Positions 36,564 through 46,101 of a stretch of DNA of 64,000 nucleotides are shown here, one piece after another. Origin of the DNA: an uncultured Pelagibacteraceae bacterium (GTDB taxonomy: Bacteria > Pseudomonadota > Alphaproteobacteria > Pelagibacterales > Pelagibacteraceae). The DNA is taken from contig CACLYY010000002.1 in assembly GCA_902611265.1 (NCBI GenBank), positions 1 through 64,000 of the forward strand, written 5' to 3'. Position 1 is the stretch's first letter. Every line of letters begins with the position of its first letter. The position numbers were made by a program, and so were the translations under genes. A model generated the notes under the pieces. It had not been told where the DNA came from. It did no database searches and saw only the letters and a program-made list of their open reading frames with translations.

Positions 36564-37892
36564 TTATTTTAAAAATGTATCCATGGAATCATCCATCGCA
36601 GATGCCCAAGGGGTATGGTGAATTGGGGCAATGGATCCAGTTACAGGTGATGAAAAAGATTTATTTCTGTAAGTAGAAATATCATCCATTTTATGATGTT
36701 CCCAATCCTTAAAATGTTTTCTTATTAATTCAAAATCAATTTTTGGATAATCTGACATTTCGTGAAGTTCTTTAGTATATTCAGTTTGAAAATCTATCAT
36801 TTGATCTGGGTTTTCTAATTTTTCTTCCATAGAAACCCATTTAGAAATATCTTTTTCTATTTCACTATCATTTGGAATTTTAATTTTATTCATTATCACA
36901 TCTCTTGCAAACCATGCCTGGCAATCAAACATATTAAAAGTATGAAATTGATCCTGCATACCTAGGTACATTAGCTTATGATTATCTTGCCACACAACTC
37001 CTTTATATAATTTTGGTGGATATAATCTATTATGAGTTTTTAAACTTAGTTGTTCATCTAAAAAAGGAAAATGATGCAGATATCCTGTACATAATATAAT
37101 TACGTCCGCTTCTTGTTCTGTTCCATCTTTGAAAATTGCTTTGCTACCCTCTAATCTATCTAGATAATAAACTTCTTTCATACCTGAAGGCCATTTAAAA
37201 CCCATTGGATTGTGTCTATAACCAATTGTTACGCTTTTAGCTCCGTATTTATTACATTGTAGTGCAACATCTTCAGCTGAATAACTACTTCCAAGAACTA
37301 TAACATTTTTACCTCTGAATTCTTCAGCATCTCTAAAATCATGAGAATGCATTATTCTTCCTGGAAAAGAACTCATGCCCTTGTATTCAGGTATAAATGG
37401 AACCGAAAAATGTCCTGTTGAAACAACAACATAATCAAACTTGTCGTGTAATATTTTATTGTTAGTTTTATCTTGATAGCTTACTTCAAAATTATCTGAA
37501 TTATAATTTACACTCTTTACACTCGTGCTAAATTTTATTTTGCTTTTAATGTTTCCTTTGCTCACTCTCCCAATTATATAGTTGTATAATACTTCTCTTG
37601 GTGGAAATGACGGAATAGCTTTACCAAAATGTTCATCAAATGAATAATCTGCAAACTCTAAACATTCTTTTGGTCCATTTGACCATAAATATCTATACAT
37701 ACTATTGGGAACAGGGTCACCATATTGATCAGAACCAGTTCTCCAACTGTAGTTCCATAATCCTCCCCAATCATCCTGTTTTTCAAAACATACAATTTCT
37801 GGAACTTTTTCTCCTTTTTTCTCAGCATGTTCGAAAGCCCTTAACATTGACAGACCACACGGTCCCGCACCAATTATCGCTATTTTGTTCAT
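36564..37892 (-). CDS. tmm: Trimethylamine monooxygenase (flavin-containing monooxygenase)
   Basis: A 442-residue FMO, the usual length of bacterial Tmm. The FAD motif GAGPCG is at 8-13, the FMO-identifying motif FPGRIMHSHDF at 176-186, and the NADPH-binding GSSYSA at 201-206. The N-terminal WGGLWNYSWRTGSDQYGDPV region is characteristic of Tmm. It oxidises trimethylamine to TMAO with NADPH and oxygen, feeding Tdm; related enzymes also oxidise dimethyl sulfide. It lies opposite glpK, away from tdm but beside the TMAO transporter. Confidence 0.94.
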   Translation of the reverse strand: MNKIAIIGAGPCGLSMLRAFEHAEKKGEKVPEIVCFEKQDDWGGLWNYSWRTGSDQYGDPVPNSMYRYLWSNGPKECLEFADYSFDEHFGKAIPSFPPREVLYNYIIGRVSKGNIKSKIKFSTSVKSVNYNSDNFEVSYQDKTNNKILHDKFDYVVVSTGHFSVPFIPEYKGMSSFPGRIMHSHDFRDAEEFRGKNVIVLGSSYSAEDVALQCNKYGAKSVTIGYRHNPMGFKWPSGMKEVYYLDRLEGSKAIFKDGTEQEADVIILCTGYLHHFPFLDEQLSLKTHNRLYPPKLYKGVVWQDNHKLMYLGMQDQFHTFNMFDCQAWFARDVIMNKIKIPNDSEIEKDISKWVSMEEKLENPDQMIDFQTEYTKELHEMSDYPKIDFELIRKHFKDWEHHKMDDISTYRNKSFSSPVTGSIAPIHHTPWASAMDDSMDTFLK

Positions 37893-38004
37893 ATAAACTG
37901 TATAATTTTAAAAGTTATTTTATTAATAAAATCAAAAAAATAAAACTATTTTTTCTTTAAAATTACTTGTTAATAATAAATAGTTAAATTTAGTTAATTT
38001 ATTT

Positions 38005-38961
38005 ATGAAAAAAATTCTAATTATTGGAGGTGGAGCCATGGGCTCAGCCTTCTCTATTCCATGTATAGATAATAATCACAAAGTATTTATAACAGAACCA
38101 TACAGTCAAAGATTTATTAAAAATTTATCATCAAAAAATAAATTTCATTCAGCTTTAAAAATTAATCTTCCGAAAAAACTTAAATTTAAAAAATATTCTA
38201 ATAAATTATTTTATGAAAAATATGATCTTATAGTTATAGCATTAAGCCTAACAGGTATCAATTTTATTGCGAATGAATTAAAAAAATTTAAAGTAAAATC
38301 TCCAATTTTAGTACTTACAAAAGGTCTTAAATATGAAAAGCTAAATAAAAAGATTTTAACTATTTCACAAACCTTTTTAAAAAGTTCTCCTAAATTAAAC
38401 TTATCAGTTTTGAAAGGACCATGTTTAGCTAAAGAATTAGCTAGAAAATGCAAAACTAGTGTGATCATCGCTAACAAAAATATTAAGATTGCAAAATTGT
38501 TAGGTAAAATGATTTCTACAAAATATTATTTGATCGAACATTCTAAAGATGTGATTGGTGTTGAAATATGTTCTGCAATAAAAAATATTTATTCTATGAT
38601 AATAGGCTCTGGTTTAAGTTTAAATAAATCTTCAAGTTTGTTTCAAAAATCATTGTTAGAAATGAAATACATAACTAAACGTTTAAAAGGAAAAGAAGAT
38701 ACGGTTTTAAGTTTAGCAGGTATAGGAGACTTGTATGTAAGTGCTGCGGGTGGAAGAAATAGTAAAATGGGCAACTACTTGGGACAAGGTTTTACTTTTC
38801 AAAGAGCTAAAAAAAAGTTTATGGCAAATGATACTGTAGAAGGCGAACAACTTGTAAGAGAAATTGCACCTTTTATTTTAAAAAAATTTAATTCAAAAAA
38901 AATTCCTTTAATGTTTCAAATGATTAGATCAATTCTAAAAAATAAAAAATTCTTAACTTAA
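38005..38961 (+). CDS. gpsA: NAD(P)-dependent glycerol-3-phosphate dehydrogenase-like protein
   Basis: A 318-residue protein. The Rossmann motif IIGGGAMGSAFSIP is at about 4-17. KGPCLAKELARK, GVEICSAIKNIYSMIIGSGL (catalytic Lys region) and LSLAGIGDLYVSAAGGRNSKMG are GpsA landmarks. It interconverts glycerol-3-phosphate and dihydroxyacetone phosphate. The sequence is Lys-rich and somewhat divergent. It stands just upstream of the glycoside-uptake operon and one gene from glpK, so a catabolic role with GlpK is possible besides phospholipid synthesis. Confidence 0.85.
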   Translation: MKKILIIGGGAMGSAFSIPCIDNNHKVFITEPYSQRFIKNLSSKNKFHSALKINLPKKLKFKKYSNKLFYEKYDLIVIALSLTGINFIANELKKFKVKSPILVLTKGLKYEKLNKKILTISQTFLKSSPKLNLSVLKGPCLAKELARKCKTSVIIANKNIKIAKLLGKMISTKYYLIEHSKDVIGVEICSAIKNIYSMIIGSGLSLNKSSSLFQKSLLEMKYITKRLKGKEDTVLSLAGIGDLYVSAAGGRNSKMGNYLGQGFTFQRAKKKFMANDTVEGEQLVREIAPFILKKFNSKKIPLMFQMIRSILKNKKFLT

Positions 38962-38976
38962 AAAATATTATATTTG

Positions 38977-39006
38977 TTGACTTTTTGAGTTATAAAGACA
39001 CTTTAT
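38977..39006 (+). promoter_or_regulatory. Possible promoter of the glycoside-uptake operon
   Basis: TTGACT at 38977-38982 is a good -35 box. A weak -10 (CTTTAT at 39001-39006, 18-bp spacing) follows; alternatives such as TATACC at 39005 are badly spaced. The ribosome-binding site AGAGGGGAAA (39061-39070) is clear. The -35 is credible and the -10 uncertain. Confidence 0.35.
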
Positions 39007-39073
39007 ACCTATTGTCTTTCATTTGCCTCGCTGATACATTTCTTTTGTTAATCAACGAAAAGAGGGGAAATCA

Positions 39074-40402
39074 ATGATTAAAAAAATAATAATAACTGTT
39101 TGCACTCTAATATTTTTTGTAACAAATATTAGTTTTGCAGACATCACTTTTTGGACTACAGAAGTTCAACCAGCTAGAATGGCAAAACAAGAAGCTATGG
39201 CCAAGGATTTTGAGGCTAAAACTGGCATTAAGGTTGAAGTTATTCCTGTAGAAGAAAAAGATTTAGGAACAAGAGCAACAGCTGCAGCTGCAGCTGGTGA
39301 TCTTCCGGATGTGATATACCACACTTTACAATATGTTTTACCTTGGGCTGAAGCTGGAATATTAGATGTAGATGCTAATAATGCAGTTGTTAAAGAACTT
39401 GGCAAAAAAACTTTTGCACCAGGCGCATTAAACATGGCTAAAAGTGGATCTAAAATAGCAGCTGTACCAGTTGATGGTTGGACACAAATGGTTGTGTACA
39501 GAAAAGATTTATTTGAAAAAGCAGGTCTTGAACCACCAACAAGTTATGAAAATATAACTAAAGCAGTAGAAGCGCTTTCTGGCGATGGAATGTTTGGATT
39601 TGTTGCAGCTACTAAAACTGATGAAAATTTTATGAGCCAGGTTTTAGAGCATGTTCTTTTAGCAAATGGAGTTAACGTTGTTAAAAAAGGTGGAATAAAA
39701 AAACAAGGTAAAAAGTTAAAGGCAGCTTTAGAGTTTTACAAAGTTATTGCAAATGCAAGCCCTCCAGGAGAGTTATATTGGAAACAATCTAGAGAATTGT
39801 ACTTTGCTGGAAAAACTCCAATGATAATCTGGTCACCATTTATAATGGATGAACTTGCAGGCTTAAGAGACTCAGCTCCTCCAACAATAAATGACGACCC
39901 AACTTCTAGCGAACTAGCTTCGAAAACAGGTTTTATTACTAAATTCAAAGGACCTAATAATAATAAAGGAGCTGCTTGGGCTGATATAAGATATTTTGGT
40001 ATAACAGCTGATGCAGATACTGAAGAAGCAAGTGCATTCATTAAATATTCAATGGATGAGGGTTACACAAAAACTTTATCAATTGCACCAGAAGGTAAAT
40101 TCCCTGTGAGAAGAGGAAATGCAAGTGATCCTGATGCATTTACAAAAGCATGGAGTAAATTACCTGTAGGAGTTGATAGAAAAGCACCTTTATCAGATTT
40201 ATACTCCGAGGATGTTATTAATAACATTGTAGCTGGTTTAGACAAAGCTACTAGATGGGGTGTTAAAGAAGGTGAACTCGCTAGAGCTTCTAAAATTATA
40301 AATAATAAGTTTATAAATAGAATAACTAGATTATACGTTGACGGGCAGATTGATATTGATCAAGCAGTAGACATGATCAATCAAAAACTGGCTCAATTCT
40401 AG
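39074..40402 (+). CDS. Sugar-type ABC transporter solute-binding protein
   Basis: A 442-residue protein with a signal peptide (about 1-23, ending SFA). It has the class of a family 1 (maltose/glycerol-phosphate-like) binding protein: AKDFEAKTGIKVEVIPVEEK, AAAAAGDLPDVIYHT, and PVDGWTQMVVYRKDLFEKAG with aromatic residues for stacking a sugar. It binds the substrate of the two permeases that follow. A hydrolase of the GH63 type in the same operon points to a glycosylated solute such as glucosylglycerate, mannosylglycerate or glucosylglycerol (inference). Confidence 0.88.
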   Translation: MIKKIIITVCTLIFFVTNISFADITFWTTEVQPARMAKQEAMAKDFEAKTGIKVEVIPVEEKDLGTRATAAAAAGDLPDVIYHTLQYVLPWAEAGILDVDANNAVVKELGKKTFAPGALNMAKSGSKIAAVPVDGWTQMVVYRKDLFEKAGLEPPTSYENITKAVEALSGDGMFGFVAATKTDENFMSQVLEHVLLANGVNVVKKGGIKKQGKKLKAALEFYKVIANASPPGELYWKQSRELYFAGKTPMIIWSPFIMDELAGLRDSAPPTINDDPTSSELASKTGFITKFKGPNNNKGAAWADIRYFGITADADTEEASAFIKYSMDEGYTKTLSIAPEGKFPVRRGNASDPDAFTKAWSKLPVGVDRKAPLSDLYSEDVINNIVAGLDKATRWGVKEGELARASKIINNKFINRITRLYVDGQIDIDQAVDMINQKLAQF

Positions 40403-40420
40403 ATTATAAAATAAATTTTA

Positions 40421-40454
40421 ATAAAAGCGGATAATGTGTATTATCCGCTTTTAT
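40421..40454 (+). terminator. Intercistronic hairpin abutting the permease start codon
   Basis: ATAAAAGCGGATAAT pairs perfectly with ATTATCCGCTTTTAT (15 bp) around a GTGT loop. The second arm ends one base before the ATG of the permease gene, leaving no free Shine-Dalgarno sequence. It probably caps the abundant binding-protein mRNA and reduces read-through and translation of the permeases. It may also act as a terminator on either strand. Confidence 0.75.
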
Positions 40455-40455
40455 A

Positions 40456-41715
40456 ATGAGCGATACACTTTCAAAAATAGAAAAAAGAACTGCTTATATT
40501 TTATTATTACCCGCAGTTTTTCTGGTTTTCTCAATTATATTGTTCCCTATATTTGCTAATGTCTGGATCAGTTTTAAGGAAGTAGGTTTAAAAGATATAA
40601 GAATACCTGAACCAAGAGCAAAAAAAATAGTTAAATCTGTAAAAGAAAGTCCTGATAAAATTAAAATAATTTATAAGTTAAGAAATAGCTCATTAATATT
40701 AGATATTAGGGATGTTATGTTTCAAGATAAGATCCCAAAAAATACAGAACCATTAAATTTGGATCAAAGATGTAAACTAAAATCATTAATAATAAATTGT
40801 AATTTTGGAGATTGGAAAGCTAAGTATAAAGAGAATTTTCAAATAATACTTGTCAACAAGTCAGGGACGAAAATTGATAAAAAGGAAATTAAATCAATCA
40901 AACCAAAATTATCAGGTAAATCAGATAATATTCTTTTAAATACAAATTTTACATTAAAAAATTTTAAAAAAGTTTTTTTTCAAAATGAATTTTTTGATTT
41001 ACTGTCTACAACTTTTTATTATACTTTTTTTGGTACAGTAGGATCAATAGTATTTGGAATTTTAGCAGCTCAGCTCGTAAACCAAAAATTTTTTGGAAGA
41101 ACATTTATGAGAAGTATTCTTCTTTTTCCATATGTAGGACCTGTAGTAGCATTAGCTTATACGTGGGAACTATTATTGGATCCTTACAGTGGAACATTAA
41201 ACAATCTATTGTTAAATTTTCAAGTTATTCAGGAACCTCTAAATTTATTAGGTCAAAAATATTTAACTATTAATTTTTTTGGTTTTGATTTAAAGCTTAG
41301 ACTTGCTTTAACAACTGTCATTATTTTTGAAATTTGGCGATATTTTCCATTAGCTTTTTTATTTATACTTGCTCGACTACAGGCTGTTCCAAAAGAATTG
41401 TATGAGGCAGCAGATGTCGATGGAGCTGGACCGCTTCAAAAATTTATTAGCATAACACTGCCTCAGATTATCGCAGTAATATCAATTTTGTTTATGATTA
41501 GATTTATTTGGAATTTTAATAAATTTGAAGATATTTTCTTACTTACTGGAGGAGCGTCAGGTACTAGAACATTGCCAATTAATGTTTATGAGCAAGGTTT
41601 CACAATATCTGATATTGGAATGGGATCTGCTGTATCAATAGTTATAGTTTTGCTTCTTTTAATATTTATGTTTATTTATTTTAGACTATTAGGAAGACGA
41701 GCTGATGAAAATTAA
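40456..41715 (+). CDS. Sugar-type ABC transporter permease (MalF/UgpA-like)
   Basis: A 419-residue membrane protein. The first helix (about 13-37) is followed by an unusually long extracytoplasmic segment (about 40-175, Lys-rich and soluble). The canonical permease core comes next, with FPYVGPVVALAYTWELLLDP and the EAA loop ELYEAADVDGAGPLQKFISITLP. It forms half of the import channel with the next gene product, whose start it overlaps by 11 bp. The inserted periplasmic segment recalls the P2 loop of MalF. No ATPase gene follows in the operon, so an ATPase encoded elsewhere must be shared. Confidence 0.87.
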   Translation: MSDTLSKIEKRTAYILLLPAVFLVFSIILFPIFANVWISFKEVGLKDIRIPEPRAKKIVKSVKESPDKIKIIYKLRNSSLILDIRDVMFQDKIPKNTEPLNLDQRCKLKSLIINCNFGDWKAKYKENFQIILVNKSGTKIDKKEIKSIKPKLSGKSDNILLNTNFTLKNFKKVFFQNEFFDLLSTTFYYTFFGTVGSIVFGILAAQLVNQKFFGRTFMRSILLFPYVGPVVALAYTWELLLDPYSGTLNNLLLNFQVIQEPLNLLGQKYLTINFFGFDLKLRLALTTVIIFEIWRYFPLAFLFILARLQAVPKELYEAADVDGAGPLQKFISITLPQIIAVISILFMIRFIWNFNKFEDIFLLTGGASGTRTLPINVYEQGFTISDIGMGSAVSIVIVLLLLIFMFIYFRLLGRRADEN

Positions 41716-42898
41716 AAGTCTAATATTATATTGTTTAATATCATCTATTTTTTTATTTTCTCTAGTTTCTATTTGGAAAGTTTTATCAACATTACAAGGA
41801 ATAGATCTGGAAAATTTTAATTTCGCAATTATCCTAACTCTAGGAATTGGAATATCTCTAATAAATCTGATTGTTGGAGACAAATTTAATAAAGCTATAA
41901 AGTCAATAATATTTGCAATTTTATTTACTTTTGTTGATGGATATTTAGTCCAATTAATGCCTATTTGGTACAATATTGGCATATTCGGGATTTTAATCTT
42001 TTACTCTTTTAAAATTGATAAATATAATCAAAAAAATTTAGACCTCGATCATTCATCTCAAACAGTTGTATTTGAATTTTTAACTCTTTTTGGAATTGTA
42101 TTATTTTCTTTTGTAATTTTATTTCCATTTTACATGATGATAGTTACTAGCTTTAAAACACAAGCTGCACTGCTTATAAATCCTTTGGATTTTAGTATTA
42201 ATTTTGCACAGGATATTAAAGAACTATTTAAATCTTACTTTGTCATATTTGATACTTACAAATTTGGGAGATATATACTTATCAGTACATTTGTATCAGT
42301 TGGAACAGTTATAGTTACTTTAATTTTTGCTATTCCAGCAGCATATGCTGTTGCAAGACTAAATTTTTTTGGAAAAAACTTTTTGTCTACTTCAATATTA
42401 ATTATTTATATGTTTCCTGCTATAGTTTTAGTAATTCCTTTGTATACCGTATTTAGTCAGCTAGGGTTAAGAAATAATGTAGGTGGGCTTTTAATAGTAT
42501 ATACAGCAACTACTTTGCCAGTTGCGATATATATGCTTCAAGGATATTTCAAAAGTATCCCTAAGGAATTAGAAGAAGCTGCTATTATGGATAAATTAAA
42601 CTGGTTTGGAATTATTATAAAAATTATTTTACCACTAAGTATTCCTGCCATTTCTTCAGTTGCTCTTTATGTATTTATGATTGCATGGAATGAATTCTTG
42701 TTTTCTTTAATGTTTCTAGATAATCCAAATTCATTTACTTTATCAAGAGCGATACAATACTTGAGTGGTGATGCAGAAACCCCTAGACAATATTTAATGG
42801 CAGGATCAGTTGTAGTCACTATTCCAGTTTTATTTATTTTTGTTTATTTTGAAAAATATCTAGTAAGTGGATTAACTGCTGGAAGTGTAAAGGGTTAA
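41705..42898 (+). CDS. Sugar-type ABC transporter permease (MalG/UgpE-like)
   Basis: A 397-residue membrane protein, longer than usual for MalG-type permeases (about 280). About four hydrophobic segments (residues 1-105) precede the usual core. The core has FVILFPFYMMIVTSFKT, a LVIPLYTVFSQLGLRNN stretch, the EAA loop ELEEAAIMDKLNWFGIIIKIILP and a typical ending (VSGLTAGSVKG). The extra N-terminal membrane block is absent from standard members. It ends at the base where the hydrolase gene begins. Confidence 0.87.
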   Translation: MKIKSLILYCLISSIFLFSLVSIWKVLSTLQGIDLENFNFAIILTLGIGISLINLIVGDKFNKAIKSIIFAILFTFVDGYLVQLMPIWYNIGIFGILIFYSFKIDKYNQKNLDLDHSSQTVVFEFLTLFGIVLFSFVILFPFYMMIVTSFKTQAALLINPLDFSINFAQDIKELFKSYFVIFDTYKFGRYILISTFVSVGTVIVTLIFAIPAAYAVARLNFFGKNFLSTSILIIYMFPAIVLVIPLYTVFSQLGLRNNVGGLLIVYTATTLPVAIYMLQGYFKSIPKELEEAAIMDKLNWFGIIIKIILPLSIPAISSVALYVFMIAWNEFLFSLMFLDNPNSFTLSRAIQYLSGDAETPRQYLMAGSVVVTIPVLFIFVYFEKYLVSGLTAGSVKG

Positions 42899-44163
42899 TG
42901 AAAAAATTTATTAATTCAGCTAAAAAAGTGTTATTAGGTAATAAAAAAAAGGGATACACTTTACCAACCAATAATAAATTATACCCTGCTCAATGGAATT
43001 GGGACTCTGGATTTATAGCTTTAGGTTATTCACATTTTAAAATTAAATATGCTTTAGATGAATTAAATACACTTATTAGAGGTCAATGGAAAGATGGAAT
43101 GATACCACATATTTTGTTTCATGATTTAAATACTAATTATTATCCAAACCATTCTGTTTGGGCCTGTGGAAATAAAATTCATTCATCTGGAATTACCCAA
43201 CCTCCTATTTTGGCAATAATAATAAAGTTAATTTTAGATAAAAATAAAATTAAAAAAGAAAAAGCTGAATTTAAAAAAATTATTAAAGGTGTTTTAAAAT
43301 ATCACAAATGGTTCATTAAATTTAGAGACCCAAATAACTCAGGATTAGTCTCAATTTTACATCCATGGGAGAGTGGGTATGACAATTCACCTCTATGGGA
43401 TGATCCGATGAGTAAAGTAAAAATTCCAAAGAATTTAAAATACAAAAGGGGCGACAACAAAGTGGTTAACCCTGAATACAGACCCTTAGACATAGATTAT
43501 GATAGATATGTAACAATTAAAAATCACTTAAGAAAAAATAATTATAATCCAAACAAACTTTTCAAAGCTTCATTATTTAATGTTGTTGATGTCGGATTTA
43601 ATTCGATATTTTTGAGGGCAAATAAAGATCTTGTTAAACTATTAAAAATGTTTGATTTGAAAAGTAATGAAATAGAATCGTATATTTCAAGGTCTGAGAA
43701 AAAAATTGTTAAACTGTATAATAAAAAGAATAATAGTTTTTTTAATCTTGATTTAAAAAATAAAAGAAAAATAACAATCCCATCTATCACACATTATTTT
43801 ATTTTATTTGCTGATTTAAGAGATAAAAAATTAAACAATAAAATTATCAAAAATTTAAAAAAACATAGCAATAAAGAAAAATATTTTTTTTCAAGTATAA
43901 AATCAAATCATCGAAAATTTGAAGAAAAAAGATATTGGCGAGGACCAGTGTGGATAAACTGTAATTGGATTATCTATCAAGGATTAAAAAATAAAGATAA
44001 TAGATTTGCAAACCAAATCAAAAAGAAAACAATCGATCTTGTAAAACAAAAAGGTTTTAATGAATATTTTAGTTGCAAAACCGGAAAAGGATTTGGCGCA
44101 ACCAACTTTTCATGGACTGCATCCTTATTTTTAGATTTAATTTTAGAGAATAAATATGAGTAA
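42898..44163 (+). CDS. GH63-type glycosidase (glucosyl-/mannosylglycerate hydrolase-like)
   Basis: A 421-residue cytosolic protein (no signal peptide) with an (alpha/alpha)6 fold pattern. QWNWDSGFIALGYSH and RGQWKDGMIPHI fit the family. HPWESGYDNSPLWDDP (about 155-170) holds the acid aspartate, RYWRGPVWINCNW is near 345, and FNEYF (about 387) holds the base glutamate; GFGATNFSWTASLFLDL closes it. These are the landmarks of bacterial glucosylglycerate/mannosylglycerate hydrolases. It probably releases hexose and glycerate or glycerol from an imported compatible solute. Trehalase-like activity is the alternative. It overlaps the Fe-alcohol dehydrogenase gene by 8 bp. Confidence 0.8.
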   Translation: MKKFINSAKKVLLGNKKKGYTLPTNNKLYPAQWNWDSGFIALGYSHFKIKYALDELNTLIRGQWKDGMIPHILFHDLNTNYYPNHSVWACGNKIHSSGITQPPILAIIIKLILDKNKIKKEKAEFKKIIKGVLKYHKWFIKFRDPNNSGLVSILHPWESGYDNSPLWDDPMSKVKIPKNLKYKRGDNKVVNPEYRPLDIDYDRYVTIKNHLRKNNYNPNKLFKASLFNVVDVGFNSIFLRANKDLVKLLKMFDLKSNEIESYISRSEKKIVKLYNKKNNSFFNLDLKNKRKITIPSITHYFILFADLRDKKLNNKIIKNLKKHSNKEKYFFSSIKSNHRKFEEKRYWRGPVWINCNWIIYQGLKNKDNRFANQIKKKTIDLVKQKGFNEYFSCKTGKGFGATNFSWTASLFLDLILENKYE

Positions 44164-45319
44164 TTATAATTGGAATTATCCTACTACTATCTGGGTTGGC
44201 AAAGATAGAATAAAAGATCTTTATTTGGCCTGTTCAAATTTAAAAATTCAAAATCCTTTATTTGTGACCGATAAGGATTTGATAAACTTACCAATGGTTA
44301 AAGAAGTAATTTCAAAAATTAAAAATAAAATTGATAATATAGTAGTGTTCTCTGATTTTTCAGGAAATCCTTTTGGTGAGAATGTTGAAGAAGGTGTTAA
44401 AGAATTTAAGAAAAATAATTGCGATGGGGTAATTGCTTTTGGAGGCGGAAGCGGACTTGATGTGGGAAAAGCAATTGCATTTATGTCTGCACAAACAAGA
44501 CCTATATGGGACTTTGAGGATATTGGAGATTATTGGAAAAGAGCAAATAATGAAAATATACCCCCTATAATTGCTATCCCAACCACAGCAGGAACTGGTT
44601 CAGAAACAGGGAGAGCTTCTGCGATAATAAATAAAGAAACTGGAGTTAAAAAAATAATTTTCCATCCAAAATTTTTACCATCAATAGTTATTTTAGACCC
44701 AATTTTAACAAAAGATCTTTCTCCACGATTAACAGGAGCAACAGGCATGGATGCATTAGCACATAATTTAGAGGCGTTTTGTGCGCCAGGCTTTCATCCT
44801 ATGGCTGATGGAATTGCAATTGAAGGAATAAAACTAATAAAGAAATCTTTATTAAATGCAGTACATAATGGTAATGACCTTGATGCAAGATCTGATTTGT
44901 TAGCTGCTGCCAGTATGGGTTCAACCGCTTTTCAGAAAGGTCTTGGTGCCATTCATTCATTAAGTCATCCATTAAATGCTAAGTTCAATATTCATCATGG
45001 ATTATCTAACGCAATATTCATGCCATATGTATTAACTTTCAATAGAGAAACTATAGAAGAGAGAATTATTTCTATTTGTGATTATCTTAATTTATCGAAA
45101 AGTTTTAATTCTTTCTTAGAATGGATACTAGATTTAAGAAAAGAATTAGAAATACCTCATAAATTATCAGATGTGATTGATATAAATAAGCTCGATATAG
45201 ATGAACTCTCTGAAATGGCTTTGAATGACCCGTCAACTGCATCAAACCCCAAAACATTGACAATTTCTGATATGAAAATAATTTACAAAAATAGCATCTC
45301 TGGAGAATTGTTTAAATGA
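44156..45319 (+). CDS. Iron-containing alcohol dehydrogenase
   Basis: A 387-residue group III alcohol dehydrogenase. GGGSGLDVGKAIAF (about 95-108) binds NAD(P). IPTTAGTGSETG and the metal ligands in GMDALAHNLEAF, HSLSHPLNAKFNIHHG (about 266-281) are intact. It oxidises or reduces a small alcohol/aldehyde in the cytoplasm. Operon position after the glycosidase suggests that it handles the aglycone (glycerol, glycerate semialdehyde or similar), which is inference. It overlaps the next gene by 4 bp. Confidence 0.9.
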   Translation: MSNYNWNYPTTIWVGKDRIKDLYLACSNLKIQNPLFVTDKDLINLPMVKEVISKIKNKIDNIVVFSDFSGNPFGENVEEGVKEFKKNNCDGVIAFGGGSGLDVGKAIAFMSAQTRPIWDFEDIGDYWKRANNENIPPIIAIPTTAGTGSETGRASAIINKETGVKKIIFHPKFLPSIVILDPILTKDLSPRLTGATGMDALAHNLEAFCAPGFHPMADGIAIEGIKLIKKSLLNAVHNGNDLDARSDLLAAASMGSTAFQKGLGAIHSLSHPLNAKFNIHHGLSNAIFMPYVLTFNRETIEERIISICDYLNLSKSFNSFLEWILDLRKELEIPHKLSDVIDINKLDIDELSEMALNDPSTASNPKTLTISDMKIIYKNSISGELFK

Positions 45320-46101
45320 AAAAGATATTAATAGTTGAAGGTAATCTTAAAGAGGAAAATCAAAGTTTTACTGAAGGTGGAATAAAAACTCACACTGAAA
45401 GTCTAAAAGATAGTATTAGTTATTTCACAAATGATTTAGAAATTGATGTAGTTAATCCTTCATCTGATAAAAATATTTCAGAAGTTGCAAAAGGTTTAGA
45501 AAAATTTGATGGAATGATCTGGGGAGGAAGTAGTTTAAATATATATAATGATACAATAGAAATAAGAAGACAAATAGAATTTATGAGATCATGTCAAAAT
45601 AAAATAAAAAAAATACTAGCAATTTGTTGGGGTCTTCAGGTAGCCGCTACAGTTGCTGGCGGACAAGTAAAAAGATGCATGACTGGATCTCATAGAGGAA
45701 TAGCTCATGATATTGAGATCAATAGTAATGGATTGCAACATCCAATTTATAAAAAGAAAAATGAAACTTTTAACACTCCAGCATTCAATTTTGATGAAGT
45801 TGTAAAATTACCTAAAAATTCAATCTTGTTGGCTTCAAATCCTATAAATAAAGTTATGGGGGTCAATTTCAAATCTGGAGTAAGTGATATTTGGGGAATT
45901 CAATACCACCCAGAAATTACTTATGATAAAATGATAAGTCTTATTCATTTTAGAAAAGATCGTCTGTTAAATAATAAAGCTTTTGTTGATGAGGAGGAGA
46001 TAAACAATCATGTAGCTATGATTGCAGAGGAAAATAAAAAATCAAATAAAAATCTTAGAATGCGAGAACTTGAAAATTGGTTAAATTATCTTTTAAAATA
46101 A
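45316..46101 (+). CDS. Class I glutamine amidotransferase
   Basis: A 261-residue protein. [17 protein letters not shown] (nucleophile Cys near 102) and [11 protein letters not shown] (His-Glu near 197-199) complete the class I triad. The domain stands alone without a fused synthetase. Free-standing members act in gamma-glutamyl hydrolysis or supply ammonia to a partner. Its presence at the end of a glycoside operon is unexpected, and a partner may be the Fe-alcohol dehydrogenase or an unlinked enzyme. It ends tail-to-tail with fhs (9 bp overlap). Confidence 0.85.
   Translation: MKKILIVEGNLKEENQSFTEGGIKTHTESLKDSISYFTNDLEIDVVNPSSDKNISEVAKGLEKFDGMIWGGSSLNIYNDTIEIRRQIEFMRSCQNKIKKILAICWGLQVAATVAGGQVKRCMTGSHRGIAHDIEINSNGLQHPIYKKKNETFNTPAFNFDEVVKLPKNSILLASNPINKVMGVNFKSGVSDIWGIQYHPEITYDKMISLIHFRKDRLLNNKAFVDEEEINNHVAMIAEENKKSNKNLRMRELENWLNYLLK

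Noticed and set aside
37917..37932. 16-bp palindrome ATTTTATTAATAAAAT upstream of tmm/gpsA
   Set aside because: Its composition is purely AT in a highly AT-rich gap. Several such palindromes are expected by chance and it does not match the tdm/tmoX element.
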